Below, piece by piece: positions 47,101 through 51,377 of a stretch of 64,000 nt of DNA; positions within the stretch are counted from its first letter, which is position 1, and every line of letters starts with the position of its first letter. Position numbers and translations under genes: made by a program. The notes under the pieces were generated by a model. That model had not been told where the DNA came from. It searched no databases and saw only the letters and a list, made by a program, of their open reading frames with translations. Location of the stretch: positions 52,260-116,259 of the forward strand of contig JAQGDQ010000665.1 of the NCBI GenBank assembly GCA_030141605.1, written 5' to 3'. This stretch comes from Tubiluchus corallicola. Taxonomy: Eukaryota; Priapulida; Priapulimorpha; Priapulimorphida; Tubiluchidae.

Positions 47101-50100
47101 TTCGTAGCTGGAACTTTCCGTAATTTTCAGTAGTATTTCCGAGGTTTTAGAAGTATTTATCCAGCTTTCGTTTTTTCTCATAGATGTAAAAAATGCTGAA
47201 AAATTTTATGTTAAAATATTTCGAATAAACTGTAAATATCGTTTGTTTAACTTTTTGCACCGTTTGTAGCATGCTTTTTACGGCAATGCGGCATATCTTT
47301 AGTGCTGACTACGAAGATTTAAGCTCTCCAGACACAATCAATCGAAATATCAAAGCGCAGGTTGAATAAAACCAAGTTTAAGTTGATAATTTGTGAAATA
47401 TAGGTATCATAATATTTACAAAATAAAATTATTTAATTTTCTTCAAGCAACATGATCTTTAATAATAAACATTGTTCTACTTTTTTGGTTAGGATTTTTT
47501 GTCCAGCTACTTCATCAAGATGAATTATTATTTCGATTTGATTTCTTTTCGGTATCGGTTTCCAATGTTTTGTAAACTTCGGTTTGTAATTTCAGTTTCA
47601 GTAACACCCCCGGTTAAACCTGAAATATATTGTGCTCTATAAAGTTTCAGTTTTTACACAGAAATGGAAAGAAAATTCTCTAACTAAAATTTTCTGATGT
47701 ATTTAACTTTTTCTTCCTGGTTTAAATTAGGTTTTATTTCCAAAGAATCTTTTGCACGTTTTACTCGTGAGATGACATCAGCAAAATTCAGTCCTTAGTT
47801 ATGGCAGCATTTGCATTTGATTTGATTCACTTCTTCTTTATTTCAAACTTTCGTTCATGTCATATTAGTACAAGATTAAAAATATATACAACGAAAATAC
47901 AAGTAAATAAACAAAACAACATTACAAAAAAATAAAAATAACATTTCGCATTGCCTTCAATCATTGTATCAATGAATATCAACAATGTAAAAATTAAACA
48001 TACAATATCCGTCTCCAAATCTTTCTTTCACTGGAAGTAAATAAAGTATCACTACCGAATATCGTTCTACACAACAAGTTTTCACTGTTTGAAATTTTAG
48101 TATCCAGACTGTAAATGCTTTGTCCTGTAAATAACATCAAAGTACACTAATTTATGAGTCACAGAAATGTCCCTGGCACTGTGATCGAACTCATAATTAA
48201 AAAATTTGATTAAAGAAAACTTGTTTTTACGATAAATTTGACCTTTAAATTTTCACGTATTAGCAGCCTGTTTTGTCCTCGACGGAAGGTGACATCAGCA
48301 ATAGGTCGATGGGACAGTCGCGGTCCGTTTAATGGAAGTTATTCACGTTTAACCAATACTAAATTAATCGTTAATCAATCCAAAATCTGTTTGCTGTTGT
48401 TTTTATACAGTTGTGAGATTATCTGTTGTTTTTCTCTATTACACAAAAAATTAATTTACATAATAGCTCTTGTTAAATAGGTGTCATTTGAAAGGAAAGT
48501 CTGGAAGTTCATTTTGTGCATTTTACTTGTTAAATGAACTCCTTAGTCCTTAGTTTCAGCAGTGTTTGCATTTGGTTATCACATGACACATTTCATTGTG
48601 TAACATTGTTTACAAATTCAGCATCACAAAATCCAACGAAGCCATTGCTAGCACGTTTAAGTTTCTCGAGAAGTTTTTCTCTTTTTGTCACGGAGATTGT
48701 TTTACATTCGTGCTGCCTTGATTATTTCAGACGACATTTCCATAAGAAGTGCCTGCTGGAGAAGCGGATGCTCGTGCTCGACGAGAAACTGACGAAAACG
48801 TGGATGAAGGTGCTGCTCTCTGCTGGCTGCGGTGTGATTTCCGATTCCAAAGCACTCGAATCAGGTTTGTAACGTGTCTCTGACTTCAGGCTGTTGCAGC
48901 AATAATTACGTTTTTAATTTATAATATGCGTGCATTATTACTTGACCATCGCATCGTGAATTTGATATAACCAGTTGTGGAATTGAACCCACAACCTTCA
49001 GCATGGAAAACACGGAAATCTATAAATATTTTGTTCATCTCAGCAAGTGATTGCAAAAAAGTCCAAGGGTAAATCTTCAATCTGTAAGCTAAGTGTATTT
49101 GGTTAGCCGAACAGCCAAACACCACGGCCAGTTCAGTGGCTTATCTGAGAGGATTGTAATTGATAATAAACAAGATTGAAATTGAACAATTGAAAATTCC
49201 TGTTTAGCCACACTTGCCCGCGTGGGATATGCTCCTGCATATCATTTTAATAAATTAGCATATTATTACATTGAAAAAAAAGGCGGTAACTCGTTCAGGA
49301 CCAAAACTCGTTAATGCATTTTACGTGGGTTCATGAAAAACTGCTCTCACTAAGCAGCGATTACGTCACATTGCATAATTTTTGTAGGTTTTGAAAAAAT
49401 TGAAAAAGCTTTTCAGTAACTGCAGTGTTTGCACTGTAACAATGTACAGCATCAGCATCACTTGTGTGAAATTGGCTAATGTAGAAAATTTCAACTATCC
49501 AGACACAACACTCTGACACACTTTAGCATCAAGTCTACTCTATTTTTAAGAAGAAATTCCTGTTAAAAGAGGAAATGACCTTAATTTCTCCTTGGTTGAT
49601 CGGTTGGTTTTTCCTGGAATAGCAGCAGAACACTGCACAGCTTGAGCAGCAGGAAGCAGGCAATCAATAAAATAGCATGTACGATCACGCAAGTGTACAC
49701 CAGACTAAGCTACTCAATAGACTAAGTTGGGGTGCCTGAAAAGGGCGTGTTTTTCTTAATTTTATCCAATTAAATCACTTATAAATGTTTAAACAAATAG
49801 CATGATTGGGGCACCGAGATCTTCCTAAATAGAACAGTGCCTAATTTGTAATCATTTAGTTAGGTCTCTGCTCATACAGTAGTCTTATAAGATCTGTTCT
49901 GAATGGTGCGGTCCTGAAGGAGTTGAAAGCATAAACTCAAAATTGTCAGGAATATGATAAAACAGCATTCACCTATCCCTCACCTTTCCAGCAGACTCAG
50001 TATTACTTAACTTCTGTTGCCCAGCGCATATCGTGACTACTCAGCTGTTCTTTACCCCAAGTGACTCTTTAGTCTCTGTAGTTCCTCTACGAACTTTAGA

Positions 50101-50357
50101 TGTCATTATGACCTTTATTTTGAGTTTGGCACTGGAGTAAATAGAGATCTTTAATCAGTGAATTTTTCTCTTTATCAGACGAAGCAAACGTGGATGTCAT
50201 TTTACAAGAAGGCGGATGCAGCGAGGCCGTCGCGAACAAAGCTGAGGAGTCGGGTGTACCAATGGTCTCCACGGAGTGGCTTATACAGTGCCTTATAAAT
50301 GGGAAAGAAATGGATTTGGACGGACACGAGAAATATTCGTACAAGTTCCGTTGCTAG
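13996..50357 (+). CDS. TP53BP1: TP53BP1 (53BP1) orthologue, 19 exons, 5' end uncertain
   Basis: Chromatin reader that marks DNA double-strand breaks and steers repair to end joining. Exons at 13996-14127, 15597-15720, 18019-18135, 18322-18430, 19993-20148, 21491-21574, 24953-25076, 26268-27043, 29063-29187, 31622-31829, 34047-34195, 35372-35530, 37134-38667, 40412-40657, 42903-43000, 43744-43866, 44825-44904, 48731-48864 and 50179-50357 join with consistent phases into about 1,555 codons (human about 1,970). Order of domains: N-terminal acidic VLVEDTDS, low-complexity Ser/Thr/Pro region, oligomerisation domain (about residues 706-770), tandem Tudor (about 1070-1172), UDR motif (about 1185-1206), KKRKRK nuclear signal, two BRCT domains to the C-terminus. 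Domain order and many local motifs match human 53BP1. The long N-terminus looks poorer in SQ/TQ sites than in vertebrates. The start codon is unresolved. Confidence 0.93.
14185..14841. mobile_element. TIR element, family H, copy 1
   Basis: Ends begin GGCTGGCCACGAGAACATTG on the left and, inverted, GGCCAACAATAAAAATACTT on the right; both continue into TTTCTGTC. An inverted copy with about 70-80% apparent similarity lies at 21693-22308. No target duplication was recognised and no transposase is seen. The 84-residue open frame inside it is accidental. Confidence 0.75.
14842..15596. other. Rest of TP53BP1 first mapped intron
   Basis: AT-rich intron sequence without a recognised element or exon. 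The polypyrimidine tract before 15597 is short (CTCATTTTACAG). Confidence 0.6.
15597..15720 (+). CDS. TP53BP1: TP53BP1 exon (FVPPSPGAF motif)
   Basis: Acceptor TTTTACAG, donor TTTTCAG|GTAGAT, phase 2 to 0. It encodes FVPPSPGAFEGHSTKETGSE and more, similar in spacing to the human LVAPSPDAFRSTP segment. The motif supports colinearity of the N-terminal half. Confidence 0.85.
15721..16040. other. Intron sequence before the SINE
   Basis: Start of the 2.3-kb intron; AT-rich, nothing recognised before the SINE at 16041. Confidence 0.6.
16041..16280 (-). mobile_element. tRNA-derived SINE, well preserved
   Basis: Read on the minus strand it opens GGCAGACGGTTTAGTCTAGTGG, with an A-box-like TAGTCTAGTGGTAATGC and a B-box-like GAGTTCGAACC, then GGTCATACCACAGACTTTAA, TGCCCTGCCTGACG and GGTAAAAGTGGGGTAATAAC. 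This is a pol III promoter head joined to an unrelated body, i.e. a SINE. The central segment resembles the MetaSINE-type conserved domain as I remember it. Copies at 7340-7510 and 59528-59715 share it. Confidence 0.85.
16875..17646 (-). mobile_element. Internally deleted hAT transposon with transposase C-terminus
   Basis: TIRs CAGTGGTTTCCAAACTTTC and, inverted, CAGTGATTCCCAAAGTAGG, flanked by ATCTAAAA and ATCTAAAC (7 of 8). On the minus strand, 17179-17520 encodes the dimerisation end of a hAT transposase of the ZBED/SCAND3 type: NLEEFWIGEM, ALNILTCFSTTYLCEQGFS, KTKKRNRLDVE and PRIEKLASEKQAHPSH. The catalytic region is missing, so the copy is non-autonomous. It sits antisense in a TP53BP1 intron. 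Confidence 0.9.
17179..17520 (-). pseudogene. hAT transposase C-terminal fragment
   Basis: A frame of about 110 codons, open without stops, covering only the end of a hAT transposase. The W.....S..P.L...A...L..F.TTYLCE.GFS pattern and the terminal QAHPSH are typical of ZBED-like hAT proteins. The conserved open frame implies a fairly young insertion. There is no start region or DDE core. Confidence 0.88.
18019..18135 (+). CDS. TP53BP1: TP53BP1 exon, Ser-rich
   Basis: Acceptor CTTCTTTTACAG, donor ACACAG|GTACAG, phase 0 to 0, 39 codons. It encodes EWQPSPIASSSSGDAAKAKT and a second serine run. No domain is recognised; it is placed by phase and position. Confidence 0.78.
18322..18430 (+). CDS. 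TP53BP1: TP53BP1 exon, basic
   Basis: Acceptor TTTGTTTCTAG, donor CCGAGAA|GTTAGT, phase 0 to 1. It encodes VRLRSGDKKKTPADFTRIGE and on to KPDTAKPR. No recognised domain. Confidence 0.75.
18939..19466. mobile_element. Tigger/pogo-like MITE, family E, copy 1
   Basis: CAGTGTTCCCTCAGTTATCG at the left and GAGAGGAAACACTG at the right, flanked by TA on both sides. The subterminal ATTCCAGGCCCACCCACG and repeated CGCGGGTTTT/GTGAAGCAGCGAGTCC words are of the Tigger style. No open transposase. Other copies: 25568-26163 and 62553-63028. Confidence 0.85.
19560..19775 (+). mobile_element. hAT-like family B, 5'-truncated fragment
   Basis: Matches the right half of the element at 4822-5556 from GCCACTCCGTCAAACTTGAG to the TTTCGGTATCAT end; left half absent. 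Confidence 0.7.
19993..20148 (+). CDS. TP53BP1: TP53BP1 exon (FSLHLSLTPEEN motif)
   Basis: Acceptor GTTTTTTCTAG, donor CGTACAG|GTAATA, phase 1 to 1, 52 codons. It encodes QEDSFSLHLSLTPEENI and LPCLVGMFKPTDSK, parallel to the human PFHFTLPKEGDIIPP ... PPLIGHLKLEPK segment, a small conserved island in the long N-terminal half. Confidence 0.85.
20166..20502. repeat. (TG)n-rich microsatellite just inside a TP53BP1 intron
   Basis: About 340 bp of TG runs with GTGTGAATGAGGGAGTGTG interruptions, starting some 17 bases after the 5' splice site at 20149. On the sense strand the pre-mRNA carries long UG runs. The His/Thr-rich antisense frames are artefacts. Confidence 0.95.
20750..20928. repeat. 40-bp tandem repeat, ~4.5 copies
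   Basis: Unit ACTATTACATTTAATTAGCG plus AGAGTCTTAAAGCCTATTTT, almost identical between copies. Intronic. Confidence 0.92.
20929..21490. other. TP53BP1 intron remainder
   Basis: AT-rich intron with no recognised element. A plus-strand open frame at 21176-21490 shows no family resemblance. Confidence 0.5.
21491..21574 (+). CDS. TP53BP1: TP53BP1 exon, small
   Basis: Acceptor GTGTTTTTTTAG, donor TTGACCA|GTAAGT, phase 1 to 1, 28 codons. It encodes KDRTGSNNGHSSGSND and QQEPLFKLT. Placed by strong splice sites and phase; no domain. Confidence 0.7.
21693..22308. mobile_element. TIR element, family H, copy 2 (inverted relative to copy 1)
   Basis: Ends GGCCGACTGTAAAAATACTT and, inverted, CGGCCACAAAAAAAATTTGT. 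The interior matches 14185-14841 in reverse complement, including ATTTTAAATATTCCACGATTCAG. Two inverted copies 7 kb apart flank four TP53BP1 exons. Confidence 0.75.
22591..22966 (+). repeat. Interspersed repeat family X, copy 1
   Basis: From AATAATTACCTCAGATACTC to AACAATTGCTAACTTTT; matches 58559-58895 in the same orientation over most of its length, including CTACTAAGATTGGCAA and TTGACGCGCAAGGGAAGACG. Class unknown. Confidence 0.8.
22967..23716. other. Intronic, unassigned
   Basis: No supported exon or known repeat. A loosely repeated CTG/TGC-word segment at about 23460-23630 (CTGCATATCTGGTTGC, CTGCATGTGTAACTGA, CTGCATAGCTGATTG) may be a decayed minisatellite. Confidence 0.5.
23717..24384. 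mobile_element. Possible Tigger-like element
   Basis: The right end, read inverted, is CAGTACGTCCTCGCTTAACA with TA outside, and the left end carries TTTTCGCTTAACGAATCCCT and TTTAGCGACATTTC. This has the look of a pogo/Tigger MITE with diverged ends. Boundaries are approximate. Confidence 0.45.
24385..24952. other. TP53BP1 intron, 3' part
   Basis: AT-rich; a short repeat of TAATAAATGTAATATTG words at about 24860-24910. No exon recognised. Confidence 0.5.
24953..25076 (+). CDS. TP53BP1: TP53BP1 exon with basic cluster
   Basis: Acceptor GTGTTCATTTTAG, donor CTCAG|GTGCGT, phase 1 to 2. It encodes PTSVEKIIKDAKESPPKKRK and then ERRYEWKVPARREEL. PPKKRK is a plausible nuclear localisation signal. 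Confidence 0.8.
25262..25460 (-). mobile_element. hAT-like family B, truncated inverted fragment
   Basis: On the minus strand it starts CAGGGATCTTAGCGAAATG and follows the left half of the element at 4822, including GATAATTGCACTTTCGGTT. The right half is absent. Confidence 0.7.
25568..26163. mobile_element. Tigger/pogo-like MITE, family E, copy 2
   Basis: CAGTGTTCACTCGCTGCTTC on the left, TGAGGGAACACT on the right; contains TCGCGGGTTTTCAAAAATAT. The orientation is inverted with respect to copy 1. Flanking TA is not intact on the left. Its right end stops about 105 bp before the next exon. Confidence 0.8.
26268..27043 (+). CDS. TP53BP1: TP53BP1 large exon with two coding minisatellites and an AT-hook-like motif
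   Basis: Acceptor CCTTTTTAACAG|TGAAGA, donor CAAACTG|GTTAGT, phase 2 to 1, 258 full codons with no stop. Order: EDAFALACQEFPRFPSS, six 7-residue repeats of the TARQGGE type (26329-26454), PRRRGRPPKSKDKR (AT-hook-like, with the RGRP core), a Ser/Pro/Thr segment, then six 7-residue repeats of the EQVDHTG type (26845-26970). A different frame over the first repeat is also open, but only this one connects in phase to both neighbours. Confidence 0.82.
26329..26454 (+). repeat. 21-bp coding minisatellite I (6 units)
   Basis: Six exact-length units of GCAAGGCAAGGAGGGGAGAC plus G, differing by point changes. 21 bp keeps the frame, giving TARQGGE-type heptads. Purine-rich on the coding strand. Confidence 0.95.
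26845..26970 (+). repeat. 21-bp coding minisatellite II (6 units)
   Basis: Six units of GAGCAGGTGGATCAAACTGG plus T, giving EQVDQTG-type heptads; the outer units are more diverged. Unrelated in sequence to minisatellite I but of identical period. Confidence 0.95.
27128..27905. mobile_element. MITE family J, copy 2, with internal ~122-bp tandem expansion
   Basis: Ends carry TTCAGACTAGCGAGTTTTCA and its inverse form. Inside, a unit of about 122 bp (AGTTACTGTCGACACTTCCT ... TAACTTACAGCAAGTTTTGC) is repeated about five times with few changes. It looks like a foldback MITE whose interior has been amplified in place. Confidence 0.8.
27961..28030. repeat. CACATGTG-rich imperfect palindrome
   Basis: TCACATGTGAGACATGTGAGACATGTGACAAGTGTCACATGTGTGACATG-type sequence: repeated GACATGTG words that are also self-complementary. 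Short and intronic. Confidence 0.75.
28385..29025 (+). repeat. Interspersed repeat family Z, copy 1
   Basis: Matches 61845-62475 in reverse complement over about 630 bp: AAAGCAAAACCGGATCC, ATGACTTACGTGAAAG, the TGTACCTCTCAGTTCAGA segment shared with 3151-3385, and TGTCTTCCTGCAC at the far end. It ends about 35 bp before the next TP53BP1 exon. Class unknown; the open frames inside are not conserved. Confidence 0.8.
29063..29187 (+). CDS. TP53BP1: TP53BP1 exon, Lys/Arg/Ser-rich
   Basis: Acceptor CTTATTTCTATAG, donor AAATCTAAA|GTAAGT, phase 1 to 0. It encodes DIADQSMPSKPTGDEAGPVR and TRSSKKPISLKERRKSK. Confidence 0.8.
29188..30140. other. TP53BP1 intron, 5' part
   Basis: Holds a fragment of the family-K element near 29218-29310 (TTTTCCGCTGGTGCGCGGAA, TTTTTGGAAGACCAGTAG, shared with 50568-51090) and a short family-Z-like piece near 29715-29780. 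Otherwise unassigned. Confidence 0.6.
30141..30320 (-). mobile_element. LINE reverse-transcriptase C-terminal relic
   Basis: The minus strand reads IQKLRWLGHLLSLPNEAPV and then RITLKEALKPCKNHLA without a stop, matching the LRWLGHVLRMP-type end of LINE polymerases. Flanks are decayed. The clade cannot be fixed from so little. Confidence 0.7.
30321..31621. other. TP53BP1 intron, 3' part
   Basis: AT-rich. A ~45-bp word (GAAACCTACTTCGGGTACCC ...) at about 31088-31130 recurs at 39219-39260, so an unclassified repeat is present. No exon seen. Confidence 0.5.
31622..31829 (+). CDS. TP53BP1: TP53BP1 exon, Ser/Thr/Lys-rich
   Basis: Acceptor GGTGCAG|GTGAAA, donor AATCTAG|GTTAGT, phase 0 to 1. It encodes VKTQKLAKRAKRKSTAVIST, two STDS boxes and PPKSPAKSRTLRKGN. 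The acceptor lacks a good pyrimidine tract; the alternative CAAAG six bases upstream keeps the same frame. Confidence 0.78.
32040..32145 (-). mobile_element. LINE 3'-end fragment
   Basis: Carries CTTCTTCTTCTTCCCAGC and CTATTCGGGGTCGCCGTTGT, the same 3' terminus as the larger LINE piece at 33350-33830, in the same (minus) orientation. 5'-truncated almost entirely. Confidence 0.8.
32296..32451. repeat. 78-bp tandem duplication
   Basis: Two copies of a 78-bp unit beginning GTGACCGTAACAATGCCAAC, nearly identical. Intronic. Confidence 0.9.
32817..33218. mobile_element. Tigger/pogo-like MITE, family G, copy 1
   Basis: Ends CGCTCAGTTTGCCAGACAAA and, inverted, CACGCATACCTCGGTTTGCC, with TA on both flanks. 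Internal GTCCGAATTTGCCGATTGTC and AACAAAGTGATG words are shared with 51378-51884. Confidence 0.8.
33350..33830 (-). mobile_element. RTE-like LINE 3' part with reverse-transcriptase tail
   Basis: On the minus strand a frame encodes KGKVHKEVVRPALIYGLQAA, EMRMLRWMVGITRRDKIRN and IRGTVKVVEASQ, the widespread C-terminal signature of RTE-type LINE polymerases. Upstream on the same strand is the GGTCCCAAGCCCGGATAAAT segment typical of such elements, and the element ends in a GAA-rich tail. It is 5'-truncated and internally shortened, hence inactive. Confidence 0.88.
33831..34046. other. Intron end before TP53BP1 exon at 34047
   Basis: AT-rich with no recognised element. Confidence 0.5.
34047..34195 (+). 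CDS. TP53BP1: TP53BP1 exon preceding the oligomerisation domain
   Basis: Acceptor TTTGTTGTGTAG, donor AGTGAG|GTACAG, phase 1 to 0. It encodes VEPAAIATTSTQVLGDPHEF and ends with FSRVDSSDMSDSE, an acidic lead-in like the one before the human oligomerisation domain. Confidence 0.85.
34378..34896. repeat. 29-bp minisatellite with internal hairpin
   Basis: About 18 copies of GACATCATGTTTGATGACTT plus CATAAGAAT, with variants (TAACAGT, CACATGG). CATCA-TGTT-TGATG within each unit is a small inverted repeat, so the array could form a row of hairpins. Intronic. Confidence 0.93.
35372..35530 (+). CDS. TP53BP1: TP53BP1 oligomerisation-domain exon
   Basis: Acceptor TTTATTTCGCTTTCAG|AAAATT, donor ACACTG|GTACGG, phase 0 to 0, 53 codons and no internal ATG that would make it obvious. 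It encodes KILRHKVYSIERKGKLVV, then KETIMTTVITLIRR, then FFEVNGNVVEEFITL. The blocks parallel human HVLHRHMRTI, RTLVTRVITDV and YYVDGTEVERKVT, the 53BP1 oligomerisation region, and the next exon continues the match. A few residues are inserted between the second and third blocks. Confidence 0.85.
35700..36080 (+). mobile_element. Possible LINE 3' end with (TA)n tail
   Basis: The plus strand reads IKALSAFKTKLKSLILTRYE before stops, like the FKSKLKTHL end of several animal LINE polymerases, followed by a T-rich region and a (TA)n run at 36057-36080. Tentative. Confidence 0.5.
36081..37133. other. TP53BP1 intron, unassigned
   Basis: About 1 kb with no recognised repeat or exon. Confidence 0.6.
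37134..38667 (+). CDS. TP53BP1: TP53BP1 main exon: tandem Tudor domain and UDR motif
   Basis: Acceptor CTTATTTCCAG, donor ACAGCCG|GTAGGT, phase 0 to 1, 511 full codons. The start (FEHFSEDKESVSPS, then GDLADVSSFKSSKSDL) continues the human TEVSPS ... GDLGDISSFSSK alignment. A Ser-rich stretch with KGTKKRGKPRKK stands where vertebrates have the Gly-Arg-rich segment. The tandem Tudor runs from about VLAKWRDKHFYPGE (38070) to KVDQ (38376). The ubiquitin-dependent recruitment motif follows (KIALENIVMGKRHGR, about 38421-38465), then KKRKRK (38535). Base composition is clearly less AT-rich than the surrounding introns. Confidence 0.95.
38668..40411. other. TP53BP1 intron between Tudor and BRCT exons
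   Basis: Contains an interspersed repeat at about 38800-38950 that recurs at 52895-53010 (CGTTACTGCCGACGCAAGCC in one copy), a ~45-bp word shared with 31088-31130, and a fragment of a family-G end near 39665-39705 (CATATCTCGGTTTGCCGGAG). The stretch 39760-40130 is AT-rich and may be a retroelement 3' end. Confidence 0.55.
40412..40657 (+). CDS. TP53BP1: TP53BP1 exon, linker and start of BRCT1
   Basis: Acceptor TTTTCCTTAAG, donor ACTGATG|GTATGA, phase 1 to 1. PPMGSTLFKDMRFVLTKAE matches the human LPLNKTLFLGYAFLLTMA, the first strand and helix of BRCT1. Before it is a Pro/Ser linker. Confidence 0.93.
40838..41485. mobile_element. TIR element, family I, copy 1
   Basis: TGTGCGCTTGCAAACCATAA with TCGTCCATAAGTC on the left and, inverted, TGTGCTTGCGTAGCAAAATCGTCCATATGTC on the right. 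About 650 bp, AT-rich, no transposase. A direct copy lies at 60056-60690. Superfamily not determined. Confidence 0.75.
41486..41993. other. TP53BP1 intron spacer
   Basis: About 500 bp between two mobile elements, with nothing recognised. Confidence 0.5.
41994..42780. mobile_element. Tigger-like element, family F
   Basis: GAGTAAACTCCGCGTATCTC at the left and, inverted, CAGTAAGCTCTGCATAACTC at the right, both flanked by TA. Subterminal CATAACTCAAA words are repeated. 787 bp, no transposase frame. Confidence 0.8.
42903..43000 (+). CDS. TP53BP1: TP53BP1 BRCT1 exon
   Basis: Acceptor TGATTTTTACAG, donor ACATTTGAG|GTAAAA, phase 1 to 0. It encodes PFHKEHVINQIKAGGGNVIS, matching human PFNKQYTESQLRAGAGYIL. 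Confidence 0.93.
43001..43743. other. TP53BP1 intron, unassigned
   Basis: 743 bp with no recognised element. Confidence 0.6.
43744..43866 (+). CDS. TP53BP1: TP53BP1 BRCT1 exon with the conserved Trp
   Basis: Acceptor TTTACTCATTTAG, donor AAATTT|GTAAGT, phase 0 to 0. It encodes FLVSDNYCRTEKYLQALA and GIPCVSNIWIRDCC, matching human LIADQHCRTRKYFLCLA and GIPCVSHVWVHDSC. The W is the BRCT hallmark tryptophan. Confidence 0.95.
44036..44638. repeat. 26-bp minisatellite in a TP53BP1 intron (~23 copies)
   Basis: Unit GACTCACCTTCCCAGTGTGC plus ACCGCT, with a few variant units (ACCGTTCCAGTGTACACC, TTATCGTCCCAATGTGC). A single displaced copy of 1.5 units is found at 52713-52753, 8 kb away. Confidence 0.95.
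44825..44904 (+). CDS. TP53BP1: TP53BP1 inter-BRCT exon; its donor seeds the 46-bp array
   Basis: Acceptor CGTATTTCTAG, donor CAGCGATT|GTAAGT, phase 0 to 2. It encodes NVLHSFQAYLLPAGRNIETG and ELIDQR, matching human QLQNYRNYLLPAGYSLEE. The last seven coding bases (AGCGATT) together with the splice site are present in nearly every unit of the downstream array. Confidence 0.94.
44898..46985 (+). repeat. 46-bp minisatellite built from a 5' splice site (~40 copies)
   Basis: Unit GCGATTGTAAGTGCAATTAG, TGTTTGTCTTGTGTAATTCT, GAAGGA. The first unit overlaps the exon end at 44904; each later unit repeats AGCGATT|GTAAGTG, so about 40 exact 5' splice-site copies follow the real one within 2.1 kb. Unit variants differ mainly by one-base losses (CTGAGGAG for CTGAAGGAG). 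Several stretches are replaced by GT/GGGGTTGTGTGTTG sequence. The His/Asn/Thr-rich antisense frames arise from the repeat. Confidence 0.96.
45573..45690. other. Degenerate G/T-only segment within the array
   Basis: GTTTGGGGGTTGTGTGTTGT-type sequence, almost devoid of A and C, replaces about two and a half units; similar shorter patches occur near 45822-45872, 45917-45970, 46322-46350 and 46480-46515. It may be real divergence, but the pattern (only G and T, homopolymer slippage, abrupt edges) suggests low-quality consensus in an unresolved array. Confidence 0.6.
47038..47612. mobile_element. hAT-like non-autonomous element, family B, copy 2
   Basis: CGGGGATGTTTGCCAATG on the left and AGTAACACCCCCG on the right, flanked by ATTAAACT and GTTAAACC (6 of 8). 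Interior matches 4822-5556, with TTCGTTTTCGTCGAAAATCG near the left end. Confidence 0.8.
47613..48730. other. TP53BP1 intron, 3' part
   Basis: AT-rich; 47820-47960 has A-rich retroelement-tail character. No exon until the acceptor at 48730. Confidence 0.5.
48731..48864 (+). CDS. TP53BP1: TP53BP1 BRCT2 exon
   Basis: Acceptor TTGATTATTTCAG, donor GAATCAG|GTTTGT, phase 2 to 1. It encodes RHFHKKCLLEKRMLVLDEKL and WMKVLLSAGCGVISDS, aligning with the human second BRCT (ENPFQNLKVLLVSD ... LMTGGAASV). Confidence 0.93.
48865..49272. other. Last TP53BP1 intron, 5' part
   Basis: About 400 bp with nothing recognised before the family-Y repeat. Confidence 0.5.
49273..49866 (+). repeat. Interspersed repeat family Y, copy 1
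   Basis: Matches 57070-57725 in the same orientation, e.g. GAAAATTTCAACTAT, GATCGGTTGGTTTTTCCTGG and AAAGGGCG...TTTTTCTTAATTTTA. About 590 bp, class unknown, no coding capacity seen. Confidence 0.8.
50179..50357 (+). CDS. TP53BP1: TP53BP1 terminal exon, end of BRCT2
   Basis: Acceptor TCTCTTTATCAG, phase 1, ending at TAG 50355-50357. It encodes VDVILQEGGCSEAVANKAEE, GVPMVSTEWLIQCLING and KYSYKFRC, matching human PVVSQEWVIQCLIVGE and KYKHDYVSH. The W of STEWLIQCL is the BRCT2 tryptophan. Confidence 0.96.
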
Positions 50358-50367
50358 AAAGCACAGC

Positions 50368-50373
50368 AATAAA
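50368..50373 (+). promoter_or_regulatory. TP53BP1: TP53BP1 polyadenylation signal
   Basis: AATAAA eleven bases after the stop codon, followed by a TGTT/TTT region. It implies a very short 3' UTR. Confidence 0.7.
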
Positions 50374-50567
50374 TGTTAATGTTTTATAAACTTGTATATA
50401 GACCCTGTTAGCATGTGGTCCTTGACTTATGACCACAATCGGCTCCGGCGGATTCGTTGTAAGATGACTTGGATGCAAGTCACACCCGTTAAGTGTGTGT
50501 TTATGCGCCCCGAGTACCTAAGATTTGTCGAAACAGATAGTTTAAAATTAATCTGCTAAAAAATCAG

Positions 50568-51090
50568 GGATGACAATTTTCCGCGGATATGCGGAGTTCC
50601 GAGTTTTTGGAAGACCAGCAGTACCATTTTTGTAAATTGCATAAATTCGATGAGAAAATTTTTAAGGACCCAGTACATTGTTTCACAAGCTGACCGCTAG
50701 TTGGCAGGCCATCACTTTGTTTACATCACGTACATCAGTGTAACCACGTGTATATCTCTATGTATAAAAATATAGAATCAATTGTGCGGAGTTATTTGAG
50801 TCAATTGCAGACGGTTTTTATATACTTTTGCATAGGAGCGGCCAGTACTTAGACGTTTTTAAGACAATTAGGTATCATGTATCCTTGATAGTTGGGTATT
50901 TTAAATTATGCATAAAACAAGGTAACTGATATGTTAAGTCCACTTAGAGGTTGTTTATGGTCACAAAATTGCAATTTGTTGCTGGCTCCAAGGGGGTTTC
51001 GCCCCCCTTGAACCCCCATGAGAGCCTACGCGGCCCACCAACCCCCGGACTGTTTCAGAGTTTTTTGCAATTTGTCATTCTCATCCCTGA
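50568..51090. mobile_element. hAT-like element, family K, composite
   Basis: CAGGGATGACAATTTTCCGC on the left and GTCATTCTCATCCCTG on the right look like hAT TIRs; the flanking duplication is not clear. The middle (50660-50890) is a rearranged family-G sequence (ACCGCTAGTTGGCAG, ATACTTTTGCATAGGAGCGG), so one element probably inserted into another. A partial copy is near 29218-29310. Confidence 0.65.
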
Positions 51091-51377
51091 AAAGTAGGAA
51101 GAAATAATTAGTTATAATTGTATAATTAATTAACTAAGTTGTGGTTTCAGTCGTTAAATCGAACAGTCGTAAATCGACGATCACCTACTTGTATTTTGCG
51201 TTGTAAATATCTTCGTTTTTGATGATTAATTCTGTTCAATATTTTTTTAAACAAGTGATCTACGTGTGGTTGCATTTGTATGCTGTTGAAAATTGCAGAG
51301 GTACAGTATTTTTGTCACGTTTTTTTCTTTCGTTTTTGTAATTATTGAAAGAGTTATATTTTGTGAAAAAGGAAATA